DNA from: a virus
Virus record (IMG/VR): IMGVR_UViG_3300047470_000132
Location: 1 to 63,071 of that record
Strand: one strand, 5' to 3'
Length of the DNA: 63,071 nucleotides
The stretch's first letter is position 1. The number at the start of each line of letters is the position of its first letter. Made by a program: the position numbers and the translations under genes. This document shows, one piece after another, positions 39,441 to 46,673 of this stretch. The notes beneath the pieces were generated by a model that had not been told where the DNA came from, did not search any database, and saw nothing but the letters and a program-made list of their open reading frames with translations.

Positions 39441-39498
39441 TGGCGGAAGCGGTGAGATTCGAACTCACGAACGGGTTCCCCCGTCGGCAGTTTTCAAG
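39441..39498 (-). other. attP core: 3' half of a tRNA-Ser(UGA) gene
   Basis: The complement reads CTTGAAA (anticodon loop, anticodon UGA), variable arm, GTGAG-TTCGAAT-CTCAC (T arm) and acceptor strand ending GCCA. The 5' side diverges and cannot complete a cloverleaf, so this is the segment shared with a host tRNA gene. Its place just after int marks it as attP. Confidence 0.82.
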
Positions 39499-39542
39499 TC
39501 CGCAGACTTAGCCCTAAAAATCAACACGTTGGGGCGTTTTCG

Positions 39543-39614
39543 TTTCCGCAGGCGCTGAGATTTCGGCTGGAATTTTGCCTTATTTTTCAATGACGTCCAG
39601 ATGGGTTGCGGAAA
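39543..39614. repeat. Candidate integrase arm sites, right of the core
   Basis: TTTCCGCA at 39543-39550 and TTGCGGAAA at 39606-39614 repeat the left-arm nonamer. Confidence 0.5.
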
Positions 39615-39635
39615 TGATTTTGGGGGCTTATGGGC

Positions 39636-39926
39636 TCAATATCCAGTGATCCGCACCGACCATTCCTGCTCGTAGCCGGCGCCGGCCTTGTCGCGCTCGA
39701 CGCCGCGAAACTTCATCATGTCGACATGCATCACGACAAGCTGAGCATGCTCGAGCGACGGGATGATGGGCCGCATGTGCTCATCGTCCGGCTCGGTCAA
39801 AGTGGCAGTCGGTACGCCACCGACGCGTCCGAAGCGAAGCTCTCCCTGGTAGCCCGGGTCGCTCTCGACCTCGGCGCGCGGGCGCTCGATGCCTCTGTCG
39901 TAGAGGCGCTTGACTATGCTGTACAT
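39636..39926 (-). CDS. Conserved hypothetical protein beside attP
   Basis: 96 residues from the ATG at 39926 (a longer frame to 40010 has a poor composition). Contains ELRFGRVGGVPTATLTEPDDEH and KFRGVERDK...YEQEWSV; likely a small beta-rich DNA-associated protein. It is the first leftward gene past attP and has TATACT seven bases before the ATG, so it may be a short-leader message expressed from the prophage. Confidence 0.65.
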   Translation of the reverse strand: MYSIVKRLYDRGIERPRAEVESDPGYQGELRFGRVGGVPTATLTEPDDEHMRPIIPSLEHAQLVVMHVDMMKFRGVERDKAGAGYEQEWSVRITGY

Positions 39927-40038
39927 GGCTTGAGTATAGCAGCCGCTTGTACCGCCTCTCCCGCTCGGTTGACCCCTGCCAAGTTGCCGCAAGCACAACT
40001 CTGCGACCATGTCTCATCAGCATATCTGAGGCACTGCA

Positions 40039-40467
40039 ATGTCGGAATTCTATAGTTACTTTAAGGAAAACATGGAGGCTCTTAACTTGACTCCTCCGCC
40101 CGAGAGCCTTTTCGCGACGCAAGCCCTTGCCGTTGCAACGATCAATACATTCGTTGCTTTTATTGACAAATTTGGGACAAGAGTCACGGTGATGGATGTG
40201 ATCGGTGCTGGCACCAGATTGGAGCAGCTGTCCGTGGTGGGCGCGATGGGCGCCGCCTACTACACCGGGGCTTTAATTGGCAGCCTAGCGGTTGCGACGG
40301 GCCGAACGCTCGCGGGCGGGACATCGTTGGGCGATGTGCTTTTAGAGACGTTGGAGTGGAGGGTTGGGCGGCCGTGGCTTACGGAGCTTCTGCAGCACAG
40401 GCCGGAAATCTATGACCCGAGTATGCCAGGCCGAAAATACCACAGAACCTACCGGTACATGAGATGA
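40039..40467 (+). CDS. Hypothetical protein with hydrophobic segments
   Basis: 142 residues. The middle (about residues 66-95, VVGAMGAAYYTGALIGSLAVATG) is a Gly/Ala-rich hydrophobic segment, probably membrane inserted. It starts a three-gene rightward set beyond attP. This set reads toward the leftward HNH gene. Function unknown. Confidence 0.6.
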   Translation: MSEFYSYFKENMEALNLTPPPESLFATQALAVATINTFVAFIDKFGTRVTVMDVIGAGTRLEQLSVVGAMGAAYYTGALIGSLAVATGRTLAGGTSLGDVLLETLEWRVGRPWLTELLQHRPEIYDPSMPGRKYHRTYRYMR

Positions 40468-40640
40468 AGGACCGCTTATTGCTTCTCGTGACAGGTATCG
40501 CGTGCTCCTTGGCTGCCTGGGCTTTCTGGAGTTACCTCGGGAACGATGCGTTTGGCGTCCTGAATTCCCTTCTGGTCACCGTCTTGGCGATAGACAATAT
40601 CCGGCTTCGCCGTCAACTGCGTGCGAGGCCGCGTGGATAG
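40464..40640 (+). CDS. 58-residue membrane protein
   Basis: Starts in an ATGA overlap. Two hydrophobic helices (residues 4-22 and 28-44) followed by a basic tail (RLRRQLRARPRG). Probably forms a membrane complex with the preceding protein. Overlaps the next gene by eight bases. Confidence 0.6.
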   Translation: MKDRLLLLVTGIACSLAAWAFWSYLGNDAFGVLNSLLVTVLAIDNIRLRRQLRARPRG

Positions 40641-40827
40641 CTCGCGTCGAACCGACCTCATCACCGCCAGCCGGGTCGATCTGACCCTGATGTTGATCCC
40701 GCTGATCAGCCGGTGGGAGGCGGCCTGGACGCTGGCGGCGAACGATGTCCCGCTCGAGGTAGCGGCGCGCGTCCTCGCCCTGCCGCGTGAGCGCCGGCCT
40801 ACGCCGCAAGCAGCATTTCTGGCGTGA
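40633..40827 (+). CDS. Small HTH-like prophage protein
   Basis: 64 residues from a GTG. Contains SRRTDLITASRVDLTLMLIP and LAANDVPLEVAARVLALP, an arrangement seen in small proteins near prophage ends. The C-terminal half could be a helix-turn-helix. Ends 26 bases before the convergent HNH gene. Confidence 0.6.
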   Translation: MDSSRRTDLITASRVDLTLMLIPLISRWEAAWTLAANDVPLEVAARVLALPRERRPTPQAAFLA

Positions 40828-40853
40828 CAGTGTGAGGGCGGGCGTGATCGGAC

Positions 40854-41888
40854 CTAGAACAAGCGCCCCATCATTGCTGCGAACTTGAGCGGGTCGCGCG
40901 CGTTCTTTCTTAGGTTGCACTTCGGGCACGCGATTACGAGATTGCTTATCTCATGCTTCCCACCCTTCGCCAGTGGCTGATAATGATCCACGTGGTATTC
41001 GCGCGAACACTTCGCCTCGCACCAGTAGCACACCTTTTTCGCCGATTTGATCCACTGGCGGATAGCCGCCGTGCTATCCCCCTGCTTTTCTTGGGACCGT
41101 CGACGGGCCGTGTACGAGAATAGGATGGCTCGCCGCTTTTCCGGGTTAGCCTTAACCCACCGCCGGGCCCGCTGCTTCCACTTTTCTGGGTCTCTCGCTC
41201 GATAAGCTTGGTCATAAGAAGACTTTTTCTCGACCTTCTTTGGGTCTTTCCCGCACTCGACACATGCGTAGCTAGCGACCCAACGCAACCCATCATGGCC
41301 GCGGAGGCAAGGCGATCCGACAAACGTGGTCTCCCCAGCGGCAATCGCGGCGGATCGGTTCGCCATCGCCTTATTCTTAACCTCGGCCCGTTGTTTAGAT
41401 AGATCTCTTCTCGCGATGCGCCCGGCAACTACCTCAGTTGACTCAGGTTTAAGCGAAAGTCTGTGACATGCGACGCATCCATACGACTTCGAAAATCTGA
41501 GGCCAACATGCCCATGTTTGCATGGCCTCACAGATTCGTACGTGTCTGCGCCAGCGACCAATGCCGCCGCCCTAGCGCGTTTATCGGCATGGCGGGTCGC
41601 AAGCCCGGGGTTCCGTTCTAGTTTTTGCTTGCGCCGAACCTCTAGCAACTCTTCGCGGTGCAACCGGCGATTCAGTTTATGCTGCTCACGCCAGGTGGCG
41701 GTCTTTTCGGGATTCTCAAGCCTATACTTCTCACATGAGGCGCGGGAGCATTCGCAGCAGGTGCCATTACTTACTATCCGATGGCTGATATGCCCGCTCT
41801 TGCATGCCTTTCCGGTGAAGTAGAGCTTCTTGCCGACCTCTCGAGCCGCTTGTCGAGTGATGGTGACGGTATAATCCGACTCAGCCAT
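40854..41888 (-). CDS. HNH endonuclease with three tandem zinc modules
   Basis: 344 residues. Three copies of a C-x2-GH-x(10-11)-C-x2-C module occur at about residues 29-47, 123-141 and 197-215 (CKSGH...CCEC, CKHGH...CVAC, CLRGH...CVEC), alternating with long basic helices. The C-terminal HNH (CYWCEAKC, YHVDHYQPLAKGG, NLVIACPKCNLRK) is intact. The modules probably read DNA in series. Strong GGAGG site; leader hairpin and LexA-type box upstream. Confidence 0.88.
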   Translation of the reverse strand: MAESDYTVTITRQAAREVGKKLYFTGKACKSGHISHRIVSNGTCCECSRASCEKYRLENPEKTATWREQHKLNRRLHREELLEVRRKQKLERNPGLATRHADKRARAAALVAGADTYESVRPCKHGHVGLRFSKSYGCVACHRLSLKPESTEVVAGRIARRDLSKQRAEVKNKAMANRSAAIAAGETTFVGSPCLRGHDGLRWVASYACVECGKDPKKVEKKSSYDQAYRARDPEKWKQRARRWVKANPEKRRAILFSYTARRRSQEKQGDSTAAIRQWIKSAKKVCYWCEAKCSREYHVDHYQPLAKGGKHEISNLVIACPKCNLRKNARDPLKFAAMMGRLF

Positions 41889-41916
41889 TTAGCCTCCGCA
41901 ATAGGTTTTGTGGTTA

Positions 41917-41951
41917 GAGGTCAGCATGCGTTGACGCGCATTGCTGACCTC
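41917..41951 (-). other. Leader hairpin upstream of the triple-module HNH gene
   Basis: GAGGTCAGCATGCG / CGCATTGCTGACCTC arms pair over about 14 positions around a short loop. It lies between a promoter with a LexA-type box and the HNH start, and could also stop late transcription coming from the phosphoesterase gene. Confidence 0.5.
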
Positions 41952-41958
41952 GCCATTA

Positions 41959-41978
41959 TACTGTTGACCCGTACAGTA
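41959..41978. promoter_or_regulatory. Second LexA-type SOS box
   Basis: TACTGTTGACCCGTACAGTA, full CTGT-N8-ACAG core with the same flanks as the box at 22653. A leftward TATAAT at 41960-41955 overlaps its edge, so LexA would block a promoter for the HNH gene. Confidence 0.7.
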
Positions 41979-43154
41979 TTATGCTGATTTCACCATCGAC
42001 ATTTCGAATCTAGTCCTTTGAATCTCCCCGAACTCTCGGTGATAGACGATCGCATTCATGTCTTTTTTGCTGCGGTATCCCTGACCGGCGTGCCAGGCAT
42101 CCGTTCCAGCTAAAGTCCGGTGCGTTTCTACGGTGCAGCCGACATAGTCACGGCGAGTCAAGTGGTGAATGTGGCCGCAGTGCCATACGCGATGATCGGT
42201 GATGCCCCAATCCTCTTTGCGGTCTTCGGCCATGATCAGCGGGAGGTCCTGGGCTTTGGCGCCGTGCCCATGGTGCGACCCGATAAGGACGCGGCCAAAG
42301 CGGTGGTACTTGTAGAGGGCAGTTCCTACATCAACGGTGACGCGAGGCTCATCGTGGAAATAGAAGCTCATCGCCATTGCAAGCGCCAGGGCGGCATCCC
42401 TGTCGTGATTTCCGCGAACATTCCAGACTTGGACGGTCTTGTGCTTCGCCAGGAGTTTCAGCACGCAGCGCACAAGAGCCATTGCGCCCGAATGCAAAAC
42501 CTTCCCGAACCGCGTGTCGACGTCGAGGCGATTTCCGTGCTCCGTCTCGTTGGTACTGTCGTTTCCGTGCAGAAAGTCACCGAGGTTAATTAGCAGGGCC
42601 GTTTCTGATGGTGGCGCCAGCGAGATCAGGTGATCAAACGCGCTTTCCAGGCGGTGAACCGAAATTTTGGCGTCATACGCGTCACCAGTCTCAGCTGGAT
42701 CAGCATACATACCATGGTGATGGTCGCCGATCGGATACACCGTCAGCAGATCCGCATTGACGAACGACGGTGCGGGGATCGCCGGCGCCAGGCCCTTGAC
42801 GTCAGTGCACAGCTCCGCGACAAACTCACGAATCAGCTGCTCGCGGCGCTCATCGTCAGCACTACTCTTCACCCATTGAGCGGCGAGTTTACCCTCCTTG
42901 TCGTAGAGAGTAGAAACGCCACGAACCTTGAATCCATCCGGCACGATGCGCGTCATGTCGTTGCCTGGCGAGTAGCCACGGAGGGCTGCCGCTACCCTGA
43001 GTCGGCTAATCGACTCGTTCACAGCATTCTTCGCCACGCCCAGCGCCTTGGCGGCCTTGCGCATGCTGCCGTGTTCCTCGATGGCCTGGATGTATTCGAT
43101 CTGCCGCGCGGTGGCGAACTCGATCAGCTTCGGGTCGATGATGGTTTTGGTCAT
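41979..43154 (-). CDS. HTH-metallophosphoesterase fusion protein
   Basis: 391 residues from the ATG at 43154 (AAGGA site). Residues 14-60 (YIQAIEEHGSMRKAAKALGVAKNAVNESISRL) are a helix-turn-helix; residues 150-380 form a calcineurin-like phosphoesterase with GDHHHG, GDFLHGND, GNHDR, GSHHGHG and GHIHH metal motifs in order. Such fusions occur in phage late regions; the substrate is unknown, but a DNA-directed nuclease or phosphatase is plausible. It is the last gene of the late unit and overlaps Rz. Confidence 0.85.
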   Translation of the reverse strand: MTKTIIDPKLIEFATARQIEYIQAIEEHGSMRKAAKALGVAKNAVNESISRLRVAAALRGYSPGNDMTRIVPDGFKVRGVSTLYDKEGKLAAQWVKSSADDERREQLIREFVAELCTDVKGLAPAIPAPSFVNADLLTVYPIGDHHHGMYADPAETGDAYDAKISVHRLESAFDHLISLAPPSETALLINLGDFLHGNDSTNETEHGNRLDVDTRFGKVLHSGAMALVRCVLKLLAKHKTVQVWNVRGNHDRDAALALAMAMSFYFHDEPRVTVDVGTALYKYHRFGRVLIGSHHGHGAKAQDLPLIMAEDRKEDWGITDHRVWHCGHIHHLTRRDYVGCTVETHRTLAGTDAWHAGQGYRSKKDMNAIVYHREFGEIQRTRFEMSMVKSA

Positions 43155-43660
43155 GGGGTCCTTGGTGTTGCTTGTCCGGGGGCTCGCGGCCATGCGGCGC
43201 TCAGGGTTGCGGCATCGTTAGCGTGTCCTTGAGCTGCTTCTCCCATCGCGCTATATCGTCCGACACAGTCCGCAAATACGGCTTGGTAGGCTGCGGCGTA
43301 CTTACGGGCGGTTTCGGCGGAAGCGCCGGACAGGAGCTGGCCGAGCTTGTCGGTTGTGTTGCGCAGGCCGTCAGCAGCAGTACGAGCAGCATTGGCGTCA
43401 GTGCGAAGTGCCTTGGCATTTTCTGCTCCTAGGTTGATTGCGGCGTCGTACTTCTCGCGCCACTCCTTTTCTTGCTTTTCGGCGGCGAGCTTGTCGGCGG
43501 CCTTCTGCTCATTCCATCGGCCCTGCACTTCCTGCCGGCCGATGTCGCGCTCGTGCTCGAGGAACTGGTGAACACCGATCACGGCGCCGACGGCGAGCGC
43601 GCTGATCACCACGATCTCAGCCACCAGCTTGTACGGCGCTAGGGCGTCGAGGATGCTCAT
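43151..43660 (-). CDS. Rz: i-spanin (Rz)
   Basis: 169 residues from the ATG at 43660. A single N-terminal inner-membrane helix (VAEIVVISALAVGAVIGVHQF) is followed by a long periplasmic coiled coil (EVQGRWNEQKAADKLAAEKQ...). The o-spanin gene lies inside it in another frame, the classical nested Rz/Rz1 arrangement. With Rz1 it fuses inner and outer membranes at lysis. It directly follows the endolysin. Confidence 0.88.
   Translation of the reverse strand: MSILDALAPYKLVAEIVVISALAVGAVIGVHQFLEHERDIGRQEVQGRWNEQKAADKLAAEKQEKEWREKYDAAINLGAENAKALRTDANAARTAADGLRNTTDKLGQLLSGASAETARKYAAAYQAVFADCVGRYSAMGEAAQGHANDAATLSAAWPRAPGQATPRTP
43201..43419 (-). CDS. Rz1: o-spanin (Rz1), nested in Rz
   Basis: 72 residues in a different frame entirely inside the Rz gene. 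Signal peptide with lipobox LTAC, lipid on Cys19; the mature chain is proline-rich (CPALPPKPPVSTPQPTKPY) as expected. Anchored to the outer membrane, it pairs with Rz across the periplasm. Confidence 0.88.
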   Translation of the reverse strand: MPRHFALTPMLLVLLLTACATQPTSSASSCPALPPKPPVSTPQPTKPYLRTVSDDIARWEKQLKDTLTMPQP

Positions 43661-44145
43661 GTCAGCCCTTTCAGGCAAAGTTCGCGCTCACGCTGCCGGC
43701 GCTTCGTCAGGCCCGCGACTTCGCGGCCGGCAGCTTTATTCCACAGCAGGAGCGCATCACACGCCCCGGGCATGTCGCCGGCGTTCGCGCGGCGGGCCAT
43801 GCTGCTCGAGCAGAAGTTCGCCACCCCGATATTGAAAGCCGCATCAACGAAGGCGACCTTCTGCCCGGACGTCAGGCGCTCCATCGGCACGCACTTCGCG
43901 ATGCCAGCGGCGTGCCGCTCCAGGTCACGATCCAGCTGCGCATCGCACTCGGCGGGCGTGTAGTTATGGCCGACCTGTGCGTTCTCGGTCGCGCCATCGC
44001 AGTACGTCAGCACGCCTCCGATGTCCCGGTAGGTCTTGAGCACCCTCCCCTCTTGCGTCGGGGTGAATGCGAGCAAGGCGGCCATCGCGACGGCGCCGAC
44101 GATCGCGGCAAGTCCGCCGGCGCGCTTCTGGGTCTGATCAGCCAT
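43657..44145 (-). CDS. SAR endolysin (glycoside hydrolase 24)
   Basis: 162 residues. A weakly hydrophobic Gly/Ala-rich N-terminal segment (residues 10-28) is a signal-arrest-release helix. The lysozyme triad spacing is perfect: Glu32, Asp41 and Thr47 match T4 lysozyme E-8-D-5-T. Cys49 lies close to the active site, as in SAR enzymes controlled by disulphide or membrane release. It cuts peptidoglycan after the holin depolarises the membrane. Overlaps Rz and holin genes. Confidence 0.9.
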   Translation of the reverse strand: MADQTQKRAGGLAAIVGAVAMAALLAFTPTQEGRVLKTYRDIGGVLTYCDGATENAQVGHNYTPAECDAQLDRDLERHAAGIAKCVPMERLTSGQKVAFVDAAFNIGVANFCSSSMARRANAGDMPGACDALLLWNKAAGREVAGLTKRRQRERELCLKGLT

Positions 44146-44383
44146 TGGCCGCCCTCCCTGCCTGCGCGGCCTTGTGTGCGCGCTGCATTGCCCGGACCAT
44201 GTTGAAGACCGCGACCAGGAAGCCGACGACCTTGTAGACGTTCGGCGGCAGGTACGGCGCCAGGCTGGGAAGATAGTCGTTCACGCCCTGCATGATCTCG
44301 CCGGCGAACGGGAATGCGGCAAGCAGCGCAGCGTTGAACCAGACGCCGGCCGACTGCAGCCAGGCCTTGAGCCGGGCCATCAT
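44138..44383 (-). CDS. Membrane protein of the lysis cassette (second holin/antiholin candidate)
   Basis: 81 residues with hydrophobic segments at 13-29 and 47-62 and a basic C-terminus (RAMQRAHKAAQAGRAANG). It overlaps the endolysin by eight bases and the first holin by four. Phages with SAR endolysins often have pinholins with a second membrane protein; which of the two genes is the active holin is not clear. Confidence 0.7.
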   Translation of the reverse strand: MMARLKAWLQSAGVWFNAALLAAFPFAGEIMQGVNDYLPSLAPYLPPNVYKVVGFLVAVFNMVRAMQRAHKAAQAGRAANG

Positions 44384-44592
44384 GGCTGCGCTCCCAGCTT
44401 CGCCAGCGTAGCCGCCGTTTCGCGCTCCTCGCGCCGATCACGGCGATACATGAAGATGGCGTTGATAGTGAAAGTGAGCAGCGCCGTGATAATACCGACG
44501 ATGACGCCAAGCTCGGTGAGGGTCAGCGATGCGCCGATGGATGCGATGCCTCCGGCGTAGCTGGTGACTTCGGGAGCGGTGATTTTGCTCAT
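44380..44592 (-). CDS. Holin (HP1-like)
   Basis: 70 residues from the ATG at 44592 (AAAGG site). Two hydrophobic segments (YAGGIASIGASLTLTE and GVIVGIITALLTFTINAIFMY) and a charged tail (RRDRREERE) fit the HP1 family of holins. It leads the lysis cassette. Confidence 0.78.
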   Translation of the reverse strand: MSKITAPEVTSYAGGIASIGASLTLTELGVIVGIITALLTFTINAIFMYRRDRREERETAATLAKLGAQP

Positions 44593-44600
44593 TAGAGCCT

Positions 44601-45068
44601 TTAGGTGGGCGTAAAAAAACCCGCATCGGCGGGCTGGGTGAAGTAGCTGAGGGCCGCATGGAGCGTCCCGGGGTCGAAGCGCCAAGGGTCCGGTACGCCA
44701 AGCGCCGCGCCAATGGCTTCAGAGCAGAACCACTTGCGCTTGTCGTCGCAAACTGGCGAGACCACGAAGTGCAAATTCCCCAGCAGGTCGTAGGCATCGC
44801 CCAGGTGCGCATCGAACCAGTCGATTGCAGCCGGCGCCAGATGATCAGGCAGGTCAACGAAGTCCCACAGTGCCGGGTCGAAGTCGATGGCCTTGAAGCG
44901 CACGCCTCCGTCCATGTAGGACGATGACGCCGCCATGCCGTCAGCGAAGATCAACTCAGCGTGCGAGTACGGGCTGCGAGTCCACCAGCGGACCAATCGG
45001 TTATAGACACCCGGAAGGCCGGCGTGCGTCCCTTTGTAGAAGGCGGCGCGCAAGGTCGCGGTCACCAT
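44601..45068 (-). CDS. Permuted papain-like (NlpC/P60-related) protein
   Basis: 155 residues. The arrangement YSHAEL (His) early and WFCSEAIGAALG (Cys) late is the circularly permuted papain fold found in phage and bacterial YiiX/LRAT-like enzymes. It may be a cell-wall amidase/peptidase or an acyl-transferase; the substrate is unknown. The terminator at 44613-44633 overlaps the final codons. Confidence 0.7.
   Translation of the reverse strand: MVTATLRAAFYKGTHAGLPGVYNRLVRWWTRSPYSHAELIFADGMAASSSYMDGGVRFKAIDFDPALWDFVDLPDHLAPAAIDWFDAHLGDAYDLLGNLHFVVSPVCDDKRKWFCSEAIGAALGVPDPWRFDPGTLHAALSYFTQPADAGFFTPT
44613..44633 (-). terminator. Intrinsic terminator inside the end of the papain-like gene
   Basis: Read leftward: CCCGC-CGAT-GCGGG followed by seven T residues, overlapping the last codons of the gene at 44601. 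It separates tail genes from the lysis cassette. Confidence 0.78.
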
Positions 45069-45655
45069 TCGATGGCCGCAACTTCTTCGGGCGTACTGGC
45101 TGCCGCCAACTGTGCCTTCAGGTCTTGAGCGTGGCTGAAGTTTGCCGTGCCCTGCGCCGTCATCGAGGCATACATCGCCTTGAATGCATCCACGTCTACC
45201 AGTTGGATAAAGGTGTTATCCGTTGCCTTCCATGCCATCGGGAAGCCCTCCGGGAAGCCGCCGGAAAGACCGATGTTGTTGGCGACGCCGTCAATGTCCG
45301 AGCGCGACAGGGCGTCACAGGCGATCTGCTTGCCGGCGTGGGGGAATGTCGAGAAGTTCGCGATCGCGCGCCAGGCGTTGATCGCTTCGTTCTTCGCAGC
45401 CTTGAGTGCCGCCAAGTCGACCGGGGGCTGGGGCGCAGCCGACACCAACTCGATGCCGTCGCGGGCTTCGTTGGCGCGGTAGTTGACCCAGGCGCCGGCC
45501 TGCTCCTCGTCGATGACGATCATGCGCTCCAGGTGGTCGTCGGGCGGTACTTGGAGGTAGCAGCCATCTAGCTTGCCACTGTCGGGTTCATACGTCACGT
45601 AGCGAACGACCTGCAGGTCGGAGGCTGCGGCGGCTAGCAACTCGGTATCATTCAT
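45062..45655 (-). CDS. DUF4376 tail fibre assembly-like protein
   Basis: 197 residues. The C-terminal 110 residues have the DUF4376 pattern: KNEAINAWRAIANFSTFPHAGKQ, CDALSRSDIDGVA, GFPMAWKATDNTFIQL and SHAQDLKAQLAAA. The N-terminus is variable. Such proteins lie downstream of fibre genes in phages and are thought to help assemble or decorate the tip. Overlaps the papain-like gene by seven bases. Confidence 0.78.
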   Translation of the reverse strand: MNDTELLAAAASDLQVVRYVTYEPDSGKLDGCYLQVPPDDHLERMIVIDEEQAGAWVNYRANEARDGIELVSAAPQPPVDLAALKAAKNEAINAWRAIANFSTFPHAGKQIACDALSRSDIDGVANNIGLSGGFPEGFPMAWKATDNTFIQLVDVDAFKAMYASMTAQGTANFSHAQDLKAQLAAASTPEEVAAIEW

Positions 45656-45662
45656 ATGTGCC

Positions 45663-46673
45663 TCACGCGCGTTTAGTGATTTTCATTTCGGAGTACACCT
45701 CGACGGTGCCAGCAGAGGCCCCTGCATTGATACCCGCCGACCCACTACTTCCACTGGCACCCGCCCAGTGCTCCAACCGGATCGTTTTTGCTGCGGAAAT
45801 CGTTAGGTAGGCGCGAACGACAGAACGAGTCTGAAAGGCGTTAGTAACATTTGGGGAATACTCAGATGTGCCCGCATCCACCACGGCGCTGTCTGTAACG
45901 TTGTAAAGCCTTATTTGATGAGATCCGCACTGGTATCCGGGCGCGGACGCTTCAATCTCATACGTACCGGCAGGCAGAGTGACCATTCCGCTGCCCAGCG
46001 AGGCGCTGCTAATGGTGTTCCTCTTCACCGTATTAAGGGTGCGGATAACCCACGACCCAGCAACAAGAGCGCCTCCGTTGGTGCCTAACGGCTGCTCCGT
46101 ACGCACATACATGACAGGCGGGTCCCAGCTGGAGCCCGCGTCACCTGTGCGCGTGAACTTAATCAGCACCGCTTCGTTTGCACCGAAGGGATTCGCCGAG
46201 CTGCCGCCAGTGTTCGTCACGACCAGCTTCCGGTAGCCGGTCGCAGTCGCGCGCGCGGTTAGATCGAACGTGAGAAACTTCGTCGGGTCGCCCTGCTTGA
46301 CGATCCGGAGCTGCCCCTTTACCTGGCTAGTCGAGGCGTCGAGCTGATCGAGAATGGTGGTGTAGTCGACCGTGTCCGCGCCGAGCAGGTCCGCGAACAG
46401 TTGGGTTGCTGCGTTCTGGTTCGCTGCGTTGAAGCGCAGCTTGCCGGGTGTCGGGTCCGCGTCTGCCGTCGCGGAAAGGTCGACCGTGTACGGGATCGCG
46501 TAGGCGCCGCCGGCCGCCACCACGTTGAACGCCGCGACTGCTGCATTGAACTGCGCCCCGAAGGTAGGCAGGTTCGCGATCAGCGATGCCCAGAGGGTGT
46601 CGAAGGTCTGCTGGTCCTGCGTCCGCGCTGGCATCTGCGCTGGGTCTAGGTAGACGGTAATCTGGTTCGCCAT
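45663..46673 (-). CDS. Tail fibre/tip protein
   Basis: 336 residues from the ATG at 46673 (TAATG overlap with the gene upstream). N-terminal helical region, then a beta-rich body and a C-terminal jelly-roll-like domain (SLGSGMVTLPAGTYEIEASAPGYQ..., RLEHWAGASGSSGSAG, VEVYSEMKI) of the C1q/TNF type seen at fibre tips. Probably a receptor contact. Precedes the DUF4376 gene. Confidence 0.7.
   Translation of the reverse strand: MANQITVYLDPAQMPARTQDQQTFDTLWASLIANLPTFGAQFNAAVAAFNVVAAGGAYAIPYTVDLSATADADPTPGKLRFNAANQNAATQLFADLLGADTVDYTTILDQLDASTSQVKGQLRIVKQGDPTKFLTFDLTARATATGYRKLVVTNTGGSSANPFGANEAVLIKFTRTGDAGSSWDPPVMYVRTEQPLGTNGGALVAGSWVIRTLNTVKRNTISSASLGSGMVTLPAGTYEIEASAPGYQCGSHQIRLYNVTDSAVVDAGTSEYSPNVTNAFQTRSVVRAYLTISAAKTIRLEHWAGASGSSGSAGINAGASAGTVEVYSEMKITKRA

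Noticed and set aside
39441-39535. Complete phage tRNA-Ser gene
   Set aside because: Only the 3' half matches. The sequence on the 5' side cannot form the D arm, acceptor 5' strand or a full anticodon stem, so this is an attachment core and not a functional tRNA.
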